Below are positions 41,614-49,623 of a DNA stretch of 64,000 bases, piece after piece. The stretch is from JBBQFI01 sp038237805. Its GTDB lineage: Bacteria; Verrucomicrobiota; Verrucomicrobiia; Chthoniobacterales; UBA10450. Position numbers and translations under genes: made by a program. Numbering within the stretch: the stretch's first letter is position 1; each line of letters starts with the position of its first letter. Where the stretch lies: positions 28,874-92,873 of the forward strand of contig JBBRYI010000013.1 of assembly GCA_038237805.1 (NCBI GenBank). Reading direction: 5' to 3'. The notes under the pieces were generated by a model, which was given only the letters and a program-made list of their open reading frames with translations, was not told where the DNA came from and did not search any database.

Positions 41614-44600
41614 CTACTGGATCGTCTCTAACGGGACGGGCTCATTTGCCAGGAACTGAGACAAATCTTGCTCTGCTTTTTTCGCACGCGGATCCGACAA
41701 AGTGCGATAGCAATCGCGTCGCGCCTGCAAAAATTCGCGATTCCACGGCACGTTCGGCTCAAAGGCGGCGATCGCCTTGTGTGAATATTCGCTGTGTCCG
41801 CGCCGGTCGATACCGGCGGCAATAAGGGCGAGCGATTTGCGACGACTGGCCTCGGCTACGTTTACGGCGAATGGTTTTTCCAAAGCTCTATAAAGACGCG
41901 GTGCAAGTGCTTCGCCTGCGTCCTGCAACGCAATATGCTGGGCGATGCTAAAGCTATGTGTGACAAGGACCGGCATCGCCCATGGATCGGTGCGCAAGGA
42001 TTCGAATGCAGCTTCAAGTGCCTCAGTCGCCTCAGTTGATCTTCCCTGGCTGAAGCGGAGCAAAGCAACCAGCATCGACGCTTCTCCGAAATTCAACGTG
42101 CTAACTTTTTCGATGTATTTCAGCGCGTCGCCGTCGCCGGTTGCTCCGAGCAGCTCGGCCATCATTGCCCACTCGGTAAGATTTTCCGCATCACGGGGCT
42201 GCGATCTCCACAATTGCAGCGCGCTCGTAACATTGCCATCGATGTAGGCGGTTTGTGCGGCCACGCGGCGGCGCTGATCGGAATCGAGGAAGCTGTAAAC
42301 GGGCGGATGCATTTGTCCGAGCGCGGTGTAGATCGTCGCATTCTGATCGTTCACGCTGGACCAATCGACAGTTCCCGTAATCGCGGGCCGATCCGCTTCC
42401 TGCCGATGCGCCGCTTCGCGCAGTTGTGGAATTTCAAAGCCTCCAAAACTTCCGGCCGTGCGCGCAAGGCCAAACTCAACCGCATTGCCGTCGTCCGTGT
42501 TTAACAAATTTTTCCCGCCAGTGAAAAATTTTCGGATGAAAGAATCATTCGCGATGTAGTGGGCGAGCAAACCTTCAACGTCGGTGACGCGCCAGATTTT
42601 CGTCAAAGCGGTTTTGAACGGTTCCTGCGTCATCCGGACGCGAAGCGCGTCCACGGCATAACGCCTCGGATCCATCGCGCCGACGAAAAGAAGATCGGTG
42701 CCGTCAGTCTGCCATACTTCGACCGCGGGAAAGGCGGCGGCAAACGTCGCGAGGATCGAGCGGATGGTGGAGCTATCCGTTTCGTAAGCTGGCAGCTGCT
42801 GCAAAAACAAACCTCCGGGGCGCAATCGGCGCGTTGCGTTATCGTAATATCGCCTTGTGTAAAACCCCGAAGCGCCAGCGCCGTTCGCGTCGGAAGGTTC
42901 GGAAACGATCAAGTCATATGATTCACGCGTGGTGAGCAAGGCCTCGCGCGGGTCCCCTATCGCGATGTGGACTTTCGGATTCGCGAGAACGTTTCGATTC
43001 ACGGGCGTGCAAAGCTCGGCGACTTTTCGCATCGCGGGTTCGAGCTCGACGACATCAACGCGTTCCATGCCCGGAACCTCGGCAAGCCATCCCGCTGTGC
43101 TGCCAGGACCGAGCCCGAGCACGAGAGCGCGTTTAGCCGCAGGCTGCATGATCGCACCGAGCAAGCCAGTCGTGACATACGTGCTCGCGTCGTAAAGAGC
43201 GTGTGCAGCCGGTTTGCCATTGATTAATAAGGAGAGGCCGGTACCGCTGGAAATACCGACGCAATTTTCGACGCCATCCGCCTGATAGGAAACGTAGCGA
43301 CGCGCGCCACGGAGCCATTCCTCCTTTGCGTTCGCCGACGTAACATTTCCTTGTTCTCCACGCCCGGCGCCGATCGGACCTTGCCGCCAGGCTGCGGTCG
43401 GTCCGAGGGCGAAGAGCATTAAGATCGCAGCCGCCGTCAATAAGCCGGAGAGAGTGAGCGCAAACGCGCGCCGATCTTTTAACAACGAGGTGATCCAGAT
43501 GATGACCGCGAGCGTTGCCAGTACGATGACGGAAAGTTTCCATACGCCCGTGATGGAAAGAAAAGAAATTAAACCACAAGTCGCAAACGAACCGGCGATT
43601 GCGCCGATTGCGATGGCCATGGAAACCAGTCCCGTATGCCAGCCTATATTTTCCCGGCTCTTGCCTAAGAGCGCGATCAACATCGGAAACTGCAGGCCCG
43701 CGAAGAACGTGGCAGGAAAAACGACGATCGCCGCGATTTGACTCCAGCCGAAAATATTTCCGCAAAAACCAAAGGCGGTGAGTGGGCGAAGCAAAAGTGC
43801 GAGCACGGCAATCCGATCCCCCAGAGCGAATGGCACGGCGATGAAGAACGATTCGGCTGCGCAGGTGAGAGCGAGTGTGCTTAGTCGCGGGCGATTCTCC
43901 CAACCAAAAAAAGCGTAAGCGAAGCTGCCCGCCCCGATGCCGAGCAGCGCGACTGCGAGGAGTATGGCGCAGGTAAATGTCGATGCGCCAAGCAGAGGCG
44001 CCATCATCCGAGACGAGACCAATCCCATGAGTAGAAAAACGAGCCCGACGATTATTGCAGCGAGCAACACAATCGTTAATGGCGCACGCGGACTCTGATC
44101 ATCTGGAATTTTCTCCGGACTCACGGGAACGGGCCGAGAACTTAGAAAAACGACGAAAGCGACAAGGGAGACGAGAAGATTAAGTCCGCAGGCGAGCCAG
44201 AGGGTCATGCGATTCCCGAAATGTTCGAGGAGATAGAAGGTGGAAATCAGCAAACCGAAGAAAGCGCCGAGAATATTGGCGCCAAAGGCGAGGGCGAGTT
44301 TGCGACGGCTAATATCGGTTTCCGTTTCCCCGACACGACTGGCTGCAGGCAAAGTTCCGCCGATTAGAAACGTCGGCACAATGAGTACGACCAACGCGAG
44401 CGCCAAACGCAACGCCGTTGCCGGAAATGTACCGAACTGAGCTGTGCCGCCCATGGACATATATTTTGTGCGCACCAGTTCGAGCAGAAATGGTGAAGCA
44501 GCGGCCGAAATAGCAATGAACAATTGGAGCAGTGCAAAAAAACGCACGGGCCGCCGCGGCTTTTTGTCCACTTTCCATCCCAGGACAATGCTTCCGGCGC

Positions 44601-44760
44601 CGAGGCCGCCAAAAAAAATCGCGAGGACTGCAGCAGACGCGGCCGAGGAGGAACCAAAAATTAATCTGAATTCACGAAGCCAAACCGTTTGATAAATCAG
44701 CACAGAAATTCCCGAGCCAAACAGCAGCAGCGAGATGAGAACCGGGCGTGCTTTCATCAA
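41614..44760 (-). CDS. Fused membrane and spermidine-synthase-like protein with C-terminal helical repeats
   Basis: The protein has 1048 residues. The N-terminal half (about 1-470) has about 12-14 membrane helices of MFS-like character. Residues about 520-740 form a Rossmann methyltransferase/SpeE-like domain with RALVLGLGPGSTAGWLAEV, VDVVELEPAM and YDLIVSEPSDANGAG. The C-terminal 250 residues are helical repeats (QAAFESLRTD-like TPR stretches). Homologous fused proteins are annotated as spermidine synthases, yet none is proven to make polyamines. The C-terminal extension is an addition to the usual fusion. Substrate is unknown. Confidence 0.82.
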   Translation of the reverse strand: MMKARPVLISLLLFGSGISVLIYQTVWLREFRLIFGSSSAASAAVLAIFFGGLGAGSIVLGWKVDKKPRRPVRFFALLQLFIAISAAASPFLLELVRTKYMSMGGTAQFGTFPATALRLALALVVLIVPTFLIGGTLPAASRVGETETDISRRKLALAFGANILGAFFGLLISTFYLLEHFGNRMTLWLACGLNLLVSLVAFVVFLSSRPVPVSPEKIPDDQSPRAPLTIVLLAAIIVGLVFLLMGLVSSRMMAPLLGASTFTCAILLAVALLGIGAGSFAYAFFGWENRPRLSTLALTCAAESFFIAVPFALGDRIAVLALLLRPLTAFGFCGNIFGWSQIAAIVVFPATFFAGLQFPMLIALLGKSRENIGWHTGLVSMAIAIGAIAGSFATCGLISFLSITGVWKLSVIVLATLAVIIWITSLLKDRRAFALTLSGLLTAAAILMLFALGPTAAWRQGPIGAGRGEQGNVTSANAKEEWLRGARRYVSYQADGVENCVGISSGTGLSLLINGKPAAHALYDASTYVTTGLLGAIMQPAAKRALVLGLGPGSTAGWLAEVPGMERVDVVELEPAMRKVAELCTPVNRNVLANPKVHIAIGDPREALLTTRESYDLIVSEPSDANGAGASGFYTRRYYDNATRRLRPGGLFLQQLPAYETDSSTIRSILATFAAAFPAVEVWQTDGTDLLFVGAMDPRRYAVDALRVRMTQEPFKTALTKIWRVTDVEGLLAHYIANDSFIRKFFTGGKNLLNTDDGNAVEFGLARTAGSFGGFEIPQLREAAHRQEADRPAITGTVDWSSVNDQNATIYTALGQMHPPVYSFLDSDQRRRVAAQTAYIDGNVTSALQLWRSQPRDAENLTEWAMMAELLGATGDGDALKYIEKVSTLNFGEASMLVALLRFSQGRSTEATEALEAAFESLRTDPWAMPVLVTHSFSIAQHIALQDAGEALAPRLYRALEKPFAVNVAEASRRKSLALIAAGIDRRGHSEYSHKAIAAFEPNVPWNREFLQARRDCYRTLSDPRAKKAEQDLSQFLANEPVPLETIQ

Positions 44761-44784
44761 GAGACTCGCGAGAACTTTTCCGCG

Positions 44785-45801
44785 TTACATCTCGCGCCCG
44801 ATCGCTTGCGCGACCGCACGCAGACGCGGAACGAGTGCCGCGAAAGTCGCCGGAACAATCGCCTGTTCGCCATCGCTCTTGGCGAGATCGGGAGCGTGAT
44901 GCACTTCGATCATGAGCGCGTCGGCTCCTGCCGCAAGAGCGGCGAGCGCCATTTGGGGAACGAATTCGTGAATGCCGATTCCGTGGGTGGGATCGACCAC
45001 GACCGGCAGATGCGTTTTGGATTTCAAAAGTGGAACCGCATTCAAATCGAGTGTGTAACGCGTCGCGTTTTCGAAAGTGCGAATGCCGCGTTCGCAAAGC
45101 AAGACATTCATGTTCCCTTCGTTCAAGACATATTCGGCGCTCATGATTAAATCATTGATCGTGGCGCTGAATCCACGTTTCAGAAATACCGGGAGACGGC
45201 TGCGCCCAACTTCTTTCAAGAGAGAAAAGTTTTGCATGTTGCGCGCTCCGATCTGGAGACAGTCGGCGTATTTTTCAATCACGCCCAGATCACGCGCGTC
45301 CATAATTTCGGTGATGACAGGGAGTCCGGTTTCCTCGCGCGCTTCAGCAAGAAAACGCAGTCCATCTTCACGCAGGCCCTGGAAGCTGTAAGGCGAAGTG
45401 CGCGGTTTGAAGGCACCGCCGCGCAGAACGCTAGCTCCGAATTTCTTCACCGTGCGCGCGATGGAGATAATCTGATCGCGGCTCTCGACCGAACATGGGC
45501 CTGAGATCAGTGCAATTTTTTCGAGGCCGCCGATCGGAACATTGCCGATGGAGACGGTTGATGGATCGCCGCGAAATTCCGAAGAGGCGAGCTTGTAAGG
45601 CTTGAGCACGGGAACGATCGCTTCTACGCCGGGCATGGCCGCGAGTGGTTTTTCGCGCGCCAAATCTTCCGGTCCAACCACGCCAATGATGACGCGCGAC
45701 GCGCCGCGACTGATATGCGGTTCGAGCCCAAATTCTCGCACCCGTGCCACAATGCGCTCGATTTGTTCTTCGGTCGCTCTGGGTTGAGTGATGATGATCA
45801 T
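44785..45801 (-). CDS. 3-deoxy-7-phosphoheptulonate synthase (DAHP synthase) with N-terminal regulatory domain
   Basis: The protein has 338 residues. An N-terminal ferredoxin-like domain (about 1-70, EEQIERIVARVREFGLEPHI) precedes the catalytic TIM barrel with ALISGPCSVES, GGAFKPRTSPYSFQG, LQIGARNMQNF and VVDPTHGIG. This is the Thermotoga/Bacillus type I-beta form, where the N-terminal domain mediates feedback by aromatic amino acids. It condenses PEP and erythrose-4-phosphate at the entry to the shikimate pathway. It is 24 bases upstream of the fused membrane gene on the same strand. Confidence 0.95.
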   Translation of the reverse strand: MIIITQPRATEEQIERIVARVREFGLEPHISRGASRVIIGVVGPEDLAREKPLAAMPGVEAIVPVLKPYKLASSEFRGDPSTVSIGNVPIGGLEKIALISGPCSVESRDQIISIARTVKKFGASVLRGGAFKPRTSPYSFQGLREDGLRFLAEAREETGLPVITEIMDARDLGVIEKYADCLQIGARNMQNFSLLKEVGRSRLPVFLKRGFSATINDLIMSAEYVLNEGNMNVLLCERGIRTFENATRYTLDLNAVPLLKSKTHLPVVVDPTHGIGIHEFVPQMALAALAAGADALMIEVHHAPDLAKSDGEQAIVPATFAALVPRLRAVAQAIGREM

Positions 45802-45878
45802 GGCGCGACGAAGGTCAGACGAGAATGTGGCCTCGCCGATTCAAACGCAAGCCGAGACCCATCGGCTACGCACATGTT

Positions 45879-46496
45879 CTAAGGCGCAATGGTCACCGGC
45901 GTTCCCGATGAAACCGATTTGAAAAAATTCTCTGCCATGAATTCCGGCATGCGAATGCAGCCGTGCGAAGCGGGATATCCGGGAAGATAACCGGCATGCA
46001 TGCCGACGCCGCCGACGATGCGCATGAAATACGGCATGGGCGCGCCCTTGAAATGTGTTCCCGCCGGTTTCGGATCTTTTTCCGCATCAACATTTGGCAC
46101 GATGACGTTGTCGCCCGCATCGACGTAGTCTCCGTACTTGCTCGATACGTGATTGATGTCTTTCTGACTGATATGGAACTGGCCGACGGGCGTGTTTAAT
46201 CCTTCGCGACCGGTCGAGAGTTGAGAGATGCCTACGAGCTGCCCGTGCTTATAAAAATAAGCGCGCTGTTCGCCCAAACTAATTTTTACGGAAGGCTTGC
46301 CCTCCATGCTATCACCATCCCAATAGGAAACGGTGTCATGCGGCGCAGATGAAGAAACGGGCTCGTTTCCGTAAATGCCGCCCAGATATTGAGTATCACT
46401 GGAGAAGCGTGGGTCATCGCCTGCGCAGCCAGCCAGAAAAACGAGCGCGCTGCTGCAGAACAAACTCAAGGAAATACGGGAAAACCTTCTCAACAT
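45879..46496 (-). CDS. L,D-transpeptidase lipoprotein (YkuD domain)
   Basis: The protein has 205 residues from the ATG at 46496. The lipobox LAGC near residue 24 anchors it. The YkuD domain spans about 70-205 (VKISLGEQRAYFYKHGQLVG, TPVGQFHISQKD), with catalytic motif HAGYLPGYPASHGCIRMP holding the Cys nucleophile and His. Such enzymes form 3-3 peptidoglycan cross-links or attach proteins to the wall. It stands alone. An upstream in-frame Met would add 20 residues before the signal and is unlikely. Confidence 0.92.
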   Translation of the reverse strand: MLRRFSRISLSLFCSSALVFLAGCAGDDPRFSSDTQYLGGIYGNEPVSSSAPHDTVSYWDGDSMEGKPSVKISLGEQRAYFYKHGQLVGISQLSTGREGLNTPVGQFHISQKDINHVSSKYGDYVDAGDNVIVPNVDAEKDPKPAGTHFKGAPMPYFMRIVGGVGMHAGYLPGYPASHGCIRMPEFMAENFFKSVSSGTPVTIAP

Positions 46497-46671
46497 ACGC
46501 GACAAATTTGGGAACGAGGCTCTAGCCTTCAACCGATTCAAAGTCAAGGGAAGCACACTTAGAGCCGCGTAACCGATCCTTTACAATAGCGCGGTTTCCT
46601 TCGTCGGCTTGAATTCTGCTTTTCGTTCACCGACTATCTGTGTTTCCCGCATGTAACAGCTTCGCACAAAA

Positions 46672-47034
46672 ATGCCTACCTACGATTATGCTTGCGAAAA
46701 GTGCGGGCAAACTTTCGAAGCGGTCCAATCGATGCGCGATAAACCGTACCGTGAATGTCCAAAGGAACTTTGCCGGCAGGAAAAATGGGGTCACGGTAAA
46801 GTGAAACGTCTCCTCGGAACCGGCGCGGGAATAATTTTCAAAGGATCGGGATTTTATAGCACCGATTATCGAGGTCCCGCTTATGCGGAAGCGGCGAAGA
46901 AGGACGCGCCGGCCGCGGCCACCGCCTCGAGCACCGATGCGAAACCCGGAAAAAAAGAAGGCAGCAGTACGACACCTGCCGCCGCACCGGCGAAGCCCGT
47001 AGAAACGAAAGCAAAAAAAGAAACTGCCGAATGA
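46672..47034 (+). CDS. FmdB-family zinc-ribbon protein
   Basis: The protein has 120 residues. The N-terminal zinc ribbon has MPTYDYACEKCGQTFE and a second pair in CPKELC. GTGAGIIFKGSGFYSTDYR closes the family domain. The C-terminal 45 residues are Ala/Thr/Lys-rich and disordered. FmdB proteins are putative regulators of unclear target. The ATGA junction with the next zinc-ribbon gene indicates coupling. Confidence 0.9.
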   Translation: MPTYDYACEKCGQTFEAVQSMRDKPYRECPKELCRQEKWGHGKVKRLLGTGAGIIFKGSGFYSTDYRGPAYAEAAKKDAPAAATASSTDAKPGKKEGSSTTPAAAPAKPVETKAKKETAE

Positions 47035-47786
47035 GCCAGCTCGTATGTCCTGAATGTCGGCACGAAAACGAAGCGGAGCGCGTCTATTGTCACAACTGCG
47101 GCGCGAAGTTGAATAGAATTGCCGGGGCACCGATCCCGGGAAAAACCGACGACGCCGAGACGGTCGCGACCAGGGAAAGATTGCGCCGCCTGTTGGATCC
47201 GAGCGGGGTCAAGACGCGCCGGTTATTATTTAACATCGCGAGATTAATTCTGGGCGCCTGTCTCGCGGCCGTGCTGATTCAAATGTTTCTAGCGCCCGAT
47301 TTGCCGGCTTCGGCTGAAAAAAATTTGGTCCTGGGACCGCAGATCGGGCTCGATTTGGAAAAGGCGATCACGCAGCACAGCGGAACGCAACTCACCTACC
47401 AGCAGGATCAGGTGAACAATTATTTGGGCAATGTGCTGAAGAACAAGAAGGCCTCGCTGCTCGACAAACCATTCCTCGAGTTTCGTCGCGGCGTGGCGCA
47501 ATTCGATGAAGGCGTTTTCCGCATGACGGTTGAAAGATCTATTTTCGGTTGTTCGCTCTACACCACCGCTTTTTACCGGGCGAATGTGCAAAATGGACAG
47601 GCTACTGGCGTATCGGACGGCGGGATGATTGGCCGAATGCCGATTCATCCACAGCTGATGCAATATGCGGATTTCCTGCTCGGCGATGTTTGGAAAGCGT
47701 TGGAACAGGACGAAAAGAAGGTCGCAAAATTCTCCGCGATCGAATTTCATCCGAAGACAGTGGTGCTGACCGCGCCCGCGCAATAA
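47031..47786 (+). CDS. Zinc-ribbon membrane-anchored hypothetical protein
   Basis: The protein has 251 residues. A double-CxxC zinc ribbon opens it (LVCPECRHENEAERVYCHNC). One membrane helix lies at about 65-85 (LLFNIARLILGACLAAVLIQMF). The extracytoplasmic part (about 90-251) is a compact domain with LEKAITQHSGTQLTYQQDQV. I do not recognise this domain. The topology, zinc ribbon inside and domain outside, suggests a sensor or assembly factor, by inference. It overlaps fmdB by four bases and is followed by the protease-like gene after 43 bases. Confidence 0.78.
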   Translation: MSQLVCPECRHENEAERVYCHNCGAKLNRIAGAPIPGKTDDAETVATRERLRRLLDPSGVKTRRLLFNIARLILGACLAAVLIQMFLAPDLPASAEKNLVLGPQIGLDLEKAITQHSGTQLTYQQDQVNNYLGNVLKNKKASLLDKPFLEFRRGVAQFDEGVFRMTVERSIFGCSLYTTAFYRANVQNGQATGVSDGGMIGRMPIHPQLMQYADFLLGDVWKALEQDEKKVAKFSAIEFHPKTVVLTAPAQ

Positions 47787-47829
47787 GCGACGGAGTTTTC
47801 GATTCCTTGGCAGTTCGCCACGCGGTATA

Positions 47830-49134
47830 ATGTCGATTCTGTATCGGCGACACAGAATTCGAATTTGTTTCGCGGCTGCGCTTGTTTTTCTCGCGTTGCC
47901 GGCGTGGGCGCTACCGCCTTTGGAACGCAGCGTCAGCACTTCGCGTCAATTCATCGTCTACAGCAGTGATGCGCGGGTGCGCGCTGCTTTATGCAACGTC
48001 GCGGAGCGCACAAAATCGACTGTGCTAGCGCTGCTGCAGCAAACCGATCAATGGAAGACGCCAATTGTGGTGAACGCGCAGCCTCCGCAAGCAAACCTGC
48101 CGGAGCAACCCGCCGCTTCGTTGAATCTCAGCCAAACAGGTTTCGGATTAAAGTTGCAGCTTGATCTCACCATTGGCGCCGATCTCGAAGCGCCCACCGT
48201 CGAGCGCGAATTTCTTCGCGTCATTTTGGTGGAGATGATGTACCGGCGGCAGCCGGGCTTACCGGCGGGAATATCTTACAGGCGACCGCCGGAATGGCTC
48301 GTTGAAGGAATTTCCGCGTGGGGATCGCAAGTTGGTTCGGCCCAGTCCGGCGCACCGCTTAAGAATGCTGTCGCCACACATAAGATCATCTCACTCGAAA
48401 ACTTCCTTCGTCAACGACCGGAGTTGCTCGATTCACCTTCACGAAAAATTTATCGGTCGTATTCTTACGCGCTGGTTTTTCTGCTAAAGAGCGGGAACGA
48501 GCTTGCGAAATTTGTTTCACATCTTCCCGACGCGCCTGTCGATACTTTGTCGGAGCTGATCGTCCATTTTCCAAAACTCGGCGGTTCAATCGAGAGGGCA
48601 GAGCACCTCTGGAATGCGAACGTCACGCAACTTGCCATCTCAAACGGATATGAATCCTTCACCGTATCGGAAACGGAGCGCCGGCTCGAGACGTCGCTTC
48701 AATTCCAGTTTCCAAAAAGCAAGGAGCCGGAGAAGTTTTGGAAGCTCGAAGATTATCCGGAGTTTATTCGCCTGCCGGAACGCGCGATGGTTCTCAACGG
48801 ATTAAGCGAGAATCTGATGGTGCTTGGAGTCCGGGCCAATCCCGTATGCCGCCCCTTCGTTCTCGAGTATCAACAAATCGCCACCACGCTCGCTCGCGGC
48901 AAGACGCGCGAAATCAGCCGCCGGCTCACGCGACTGAACAATGCGCGCGAGATCGTGATTGCGCGCGCGCAGGAAATTGATGACTACATGAATTGGTTTG
49001 AAGCGACGCAGTCGAGCGCGCGCAGTGGAACTTTTGTCGAATATTTGAGGGCGGCTGAAAAAGCCGCGACCACACATCGACGCGACGCGATTTCCGTTTA
49101 TCTGGATTCGCTGGAGAATCAGATGCGCGACTGA
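47830..49134 (+). CDS. Secreted gluzincin-like protein with degenerate active site
   Basis: The protein has 434 residues. A signal peptide ends near ALPAWALP (about 28). Peptidase-MA-like proteins contain HExxH, then a WLxEG motif. Here the first site reads EREFLRVILVEMMYR, without HExxH, while PPEWLVEGISAWGSQ is retained. It is therefore probably a non-catalytic gluzincin-fold protein. The C-terminal third is helical. It is co-directional with the zinc-ribbon genes and the M16 peptidase, suggesting a shared envelope role (inference). Confidence 0.7.
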   Translation: MSILYRRHRIRICFAAALVFLALPAWALPPLERSVSTSRQFIVYSSDARVRAALCNVAERTKSTVLALLQQTDQWKTPIVVNAQPPQANLPEQPAASLNLSQTGFGLKLQLDLTIGADLEAPTVEREFLRVILVEMMYRRQPGLPAGISYRRPPEWLVEGISAWGSQVGSAQSGAPLKNAVATHKIISLENFLRQRPELLDSPSRKIYRSYSYALVFLLKSGNELAKFVSHLPDAPVDTLSELIVHFPKLGGSIERAEHLWNANVTQLAISNGYESFTVSETERRLETSLQFQFPKSKEPEKFWKLEDYPEFIRLPERAMVLNGLSENLMVLGVRANPVCRPFVLEYQQIATTLARGKTREISRRLTRLNNAREIVIARAQEIDDYMNWFEATQSSARSGTFVEYLRAAEKAATTHRRDAISVYLDSLENQMRD

Positions 49135-49188
49135 GATCAGTTGCTCGCGCGATTGTTGCCGCTTATCATACGCGGCCCCTGGATTTTT

Positions 49189-49623
49189 ATGCAGAAGATT
49201 GGATTTGCTGAAGCTCTCGACTCGATTGTGGCGAGTGATCCGCGTTATCAACGCGACGCTTACATTTTCTTGCGGGACGCACTTGATTTCACGACGAAGC
49301 AGCAAAAGAAAATTAAAGGCGCGCTCGTTCGTCACGTCGCGGGGCCCGAATTGCTCGATGGTGTTCGGCAATACGCGTTGCGCGAGTTTGGCCCGATGGT
49401 GGTAACGGTTTTCTCCTTTTGGGGAATCCATTACTCGGAAGACATCGGCCACATGGTTTTCAATCTCATCGGCGCCGGTATTTTTGGAAAAACCGAGGAA
49501 GATTCGATCGATGATTTCAAAGACGTTTACGATTTTGCGGAAGTTTTTGTGAAACCTTTTGCGCCTGTGAAACCGAGCGTCGCAAAGTTGCCGCCTGGTT
49601 TGCCCGCGCCAAAAGTTTCATGA
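49189..49623 (+). CDS. Minf_1886-family protein
   Basis: The protein has 144 residues from the ATG at 49189 (MQKIGFAEALDSIVASDPRY). RDALDFTTKQQK, HVAGPELLDGVRQYALREFG and WGIHYSEDIGHMVFNLI match a family I recall as named after Methylacidiphilum infernorum and common in Verrucomicrobia and Planctomycetes. The function is unknown. A TTG start 48 bases earlier is open but would add residues not typical of the family. ATGA overlap with the M16 gene shows coupling. Confidence 0.82.
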   Translation: MQKIGFAEALDSIVASDPRYQRDAYIFLRDALDFTTKQQKKIKGALVRHVAGPELLDGVRQYALREFGPMVVTVFSFWGIHYSEDIGHMVFNLIGAGIFGKTEEDSIDDFKDVYDFAEVFVKPFAPVKPSVAKLPPGLPAPKVS

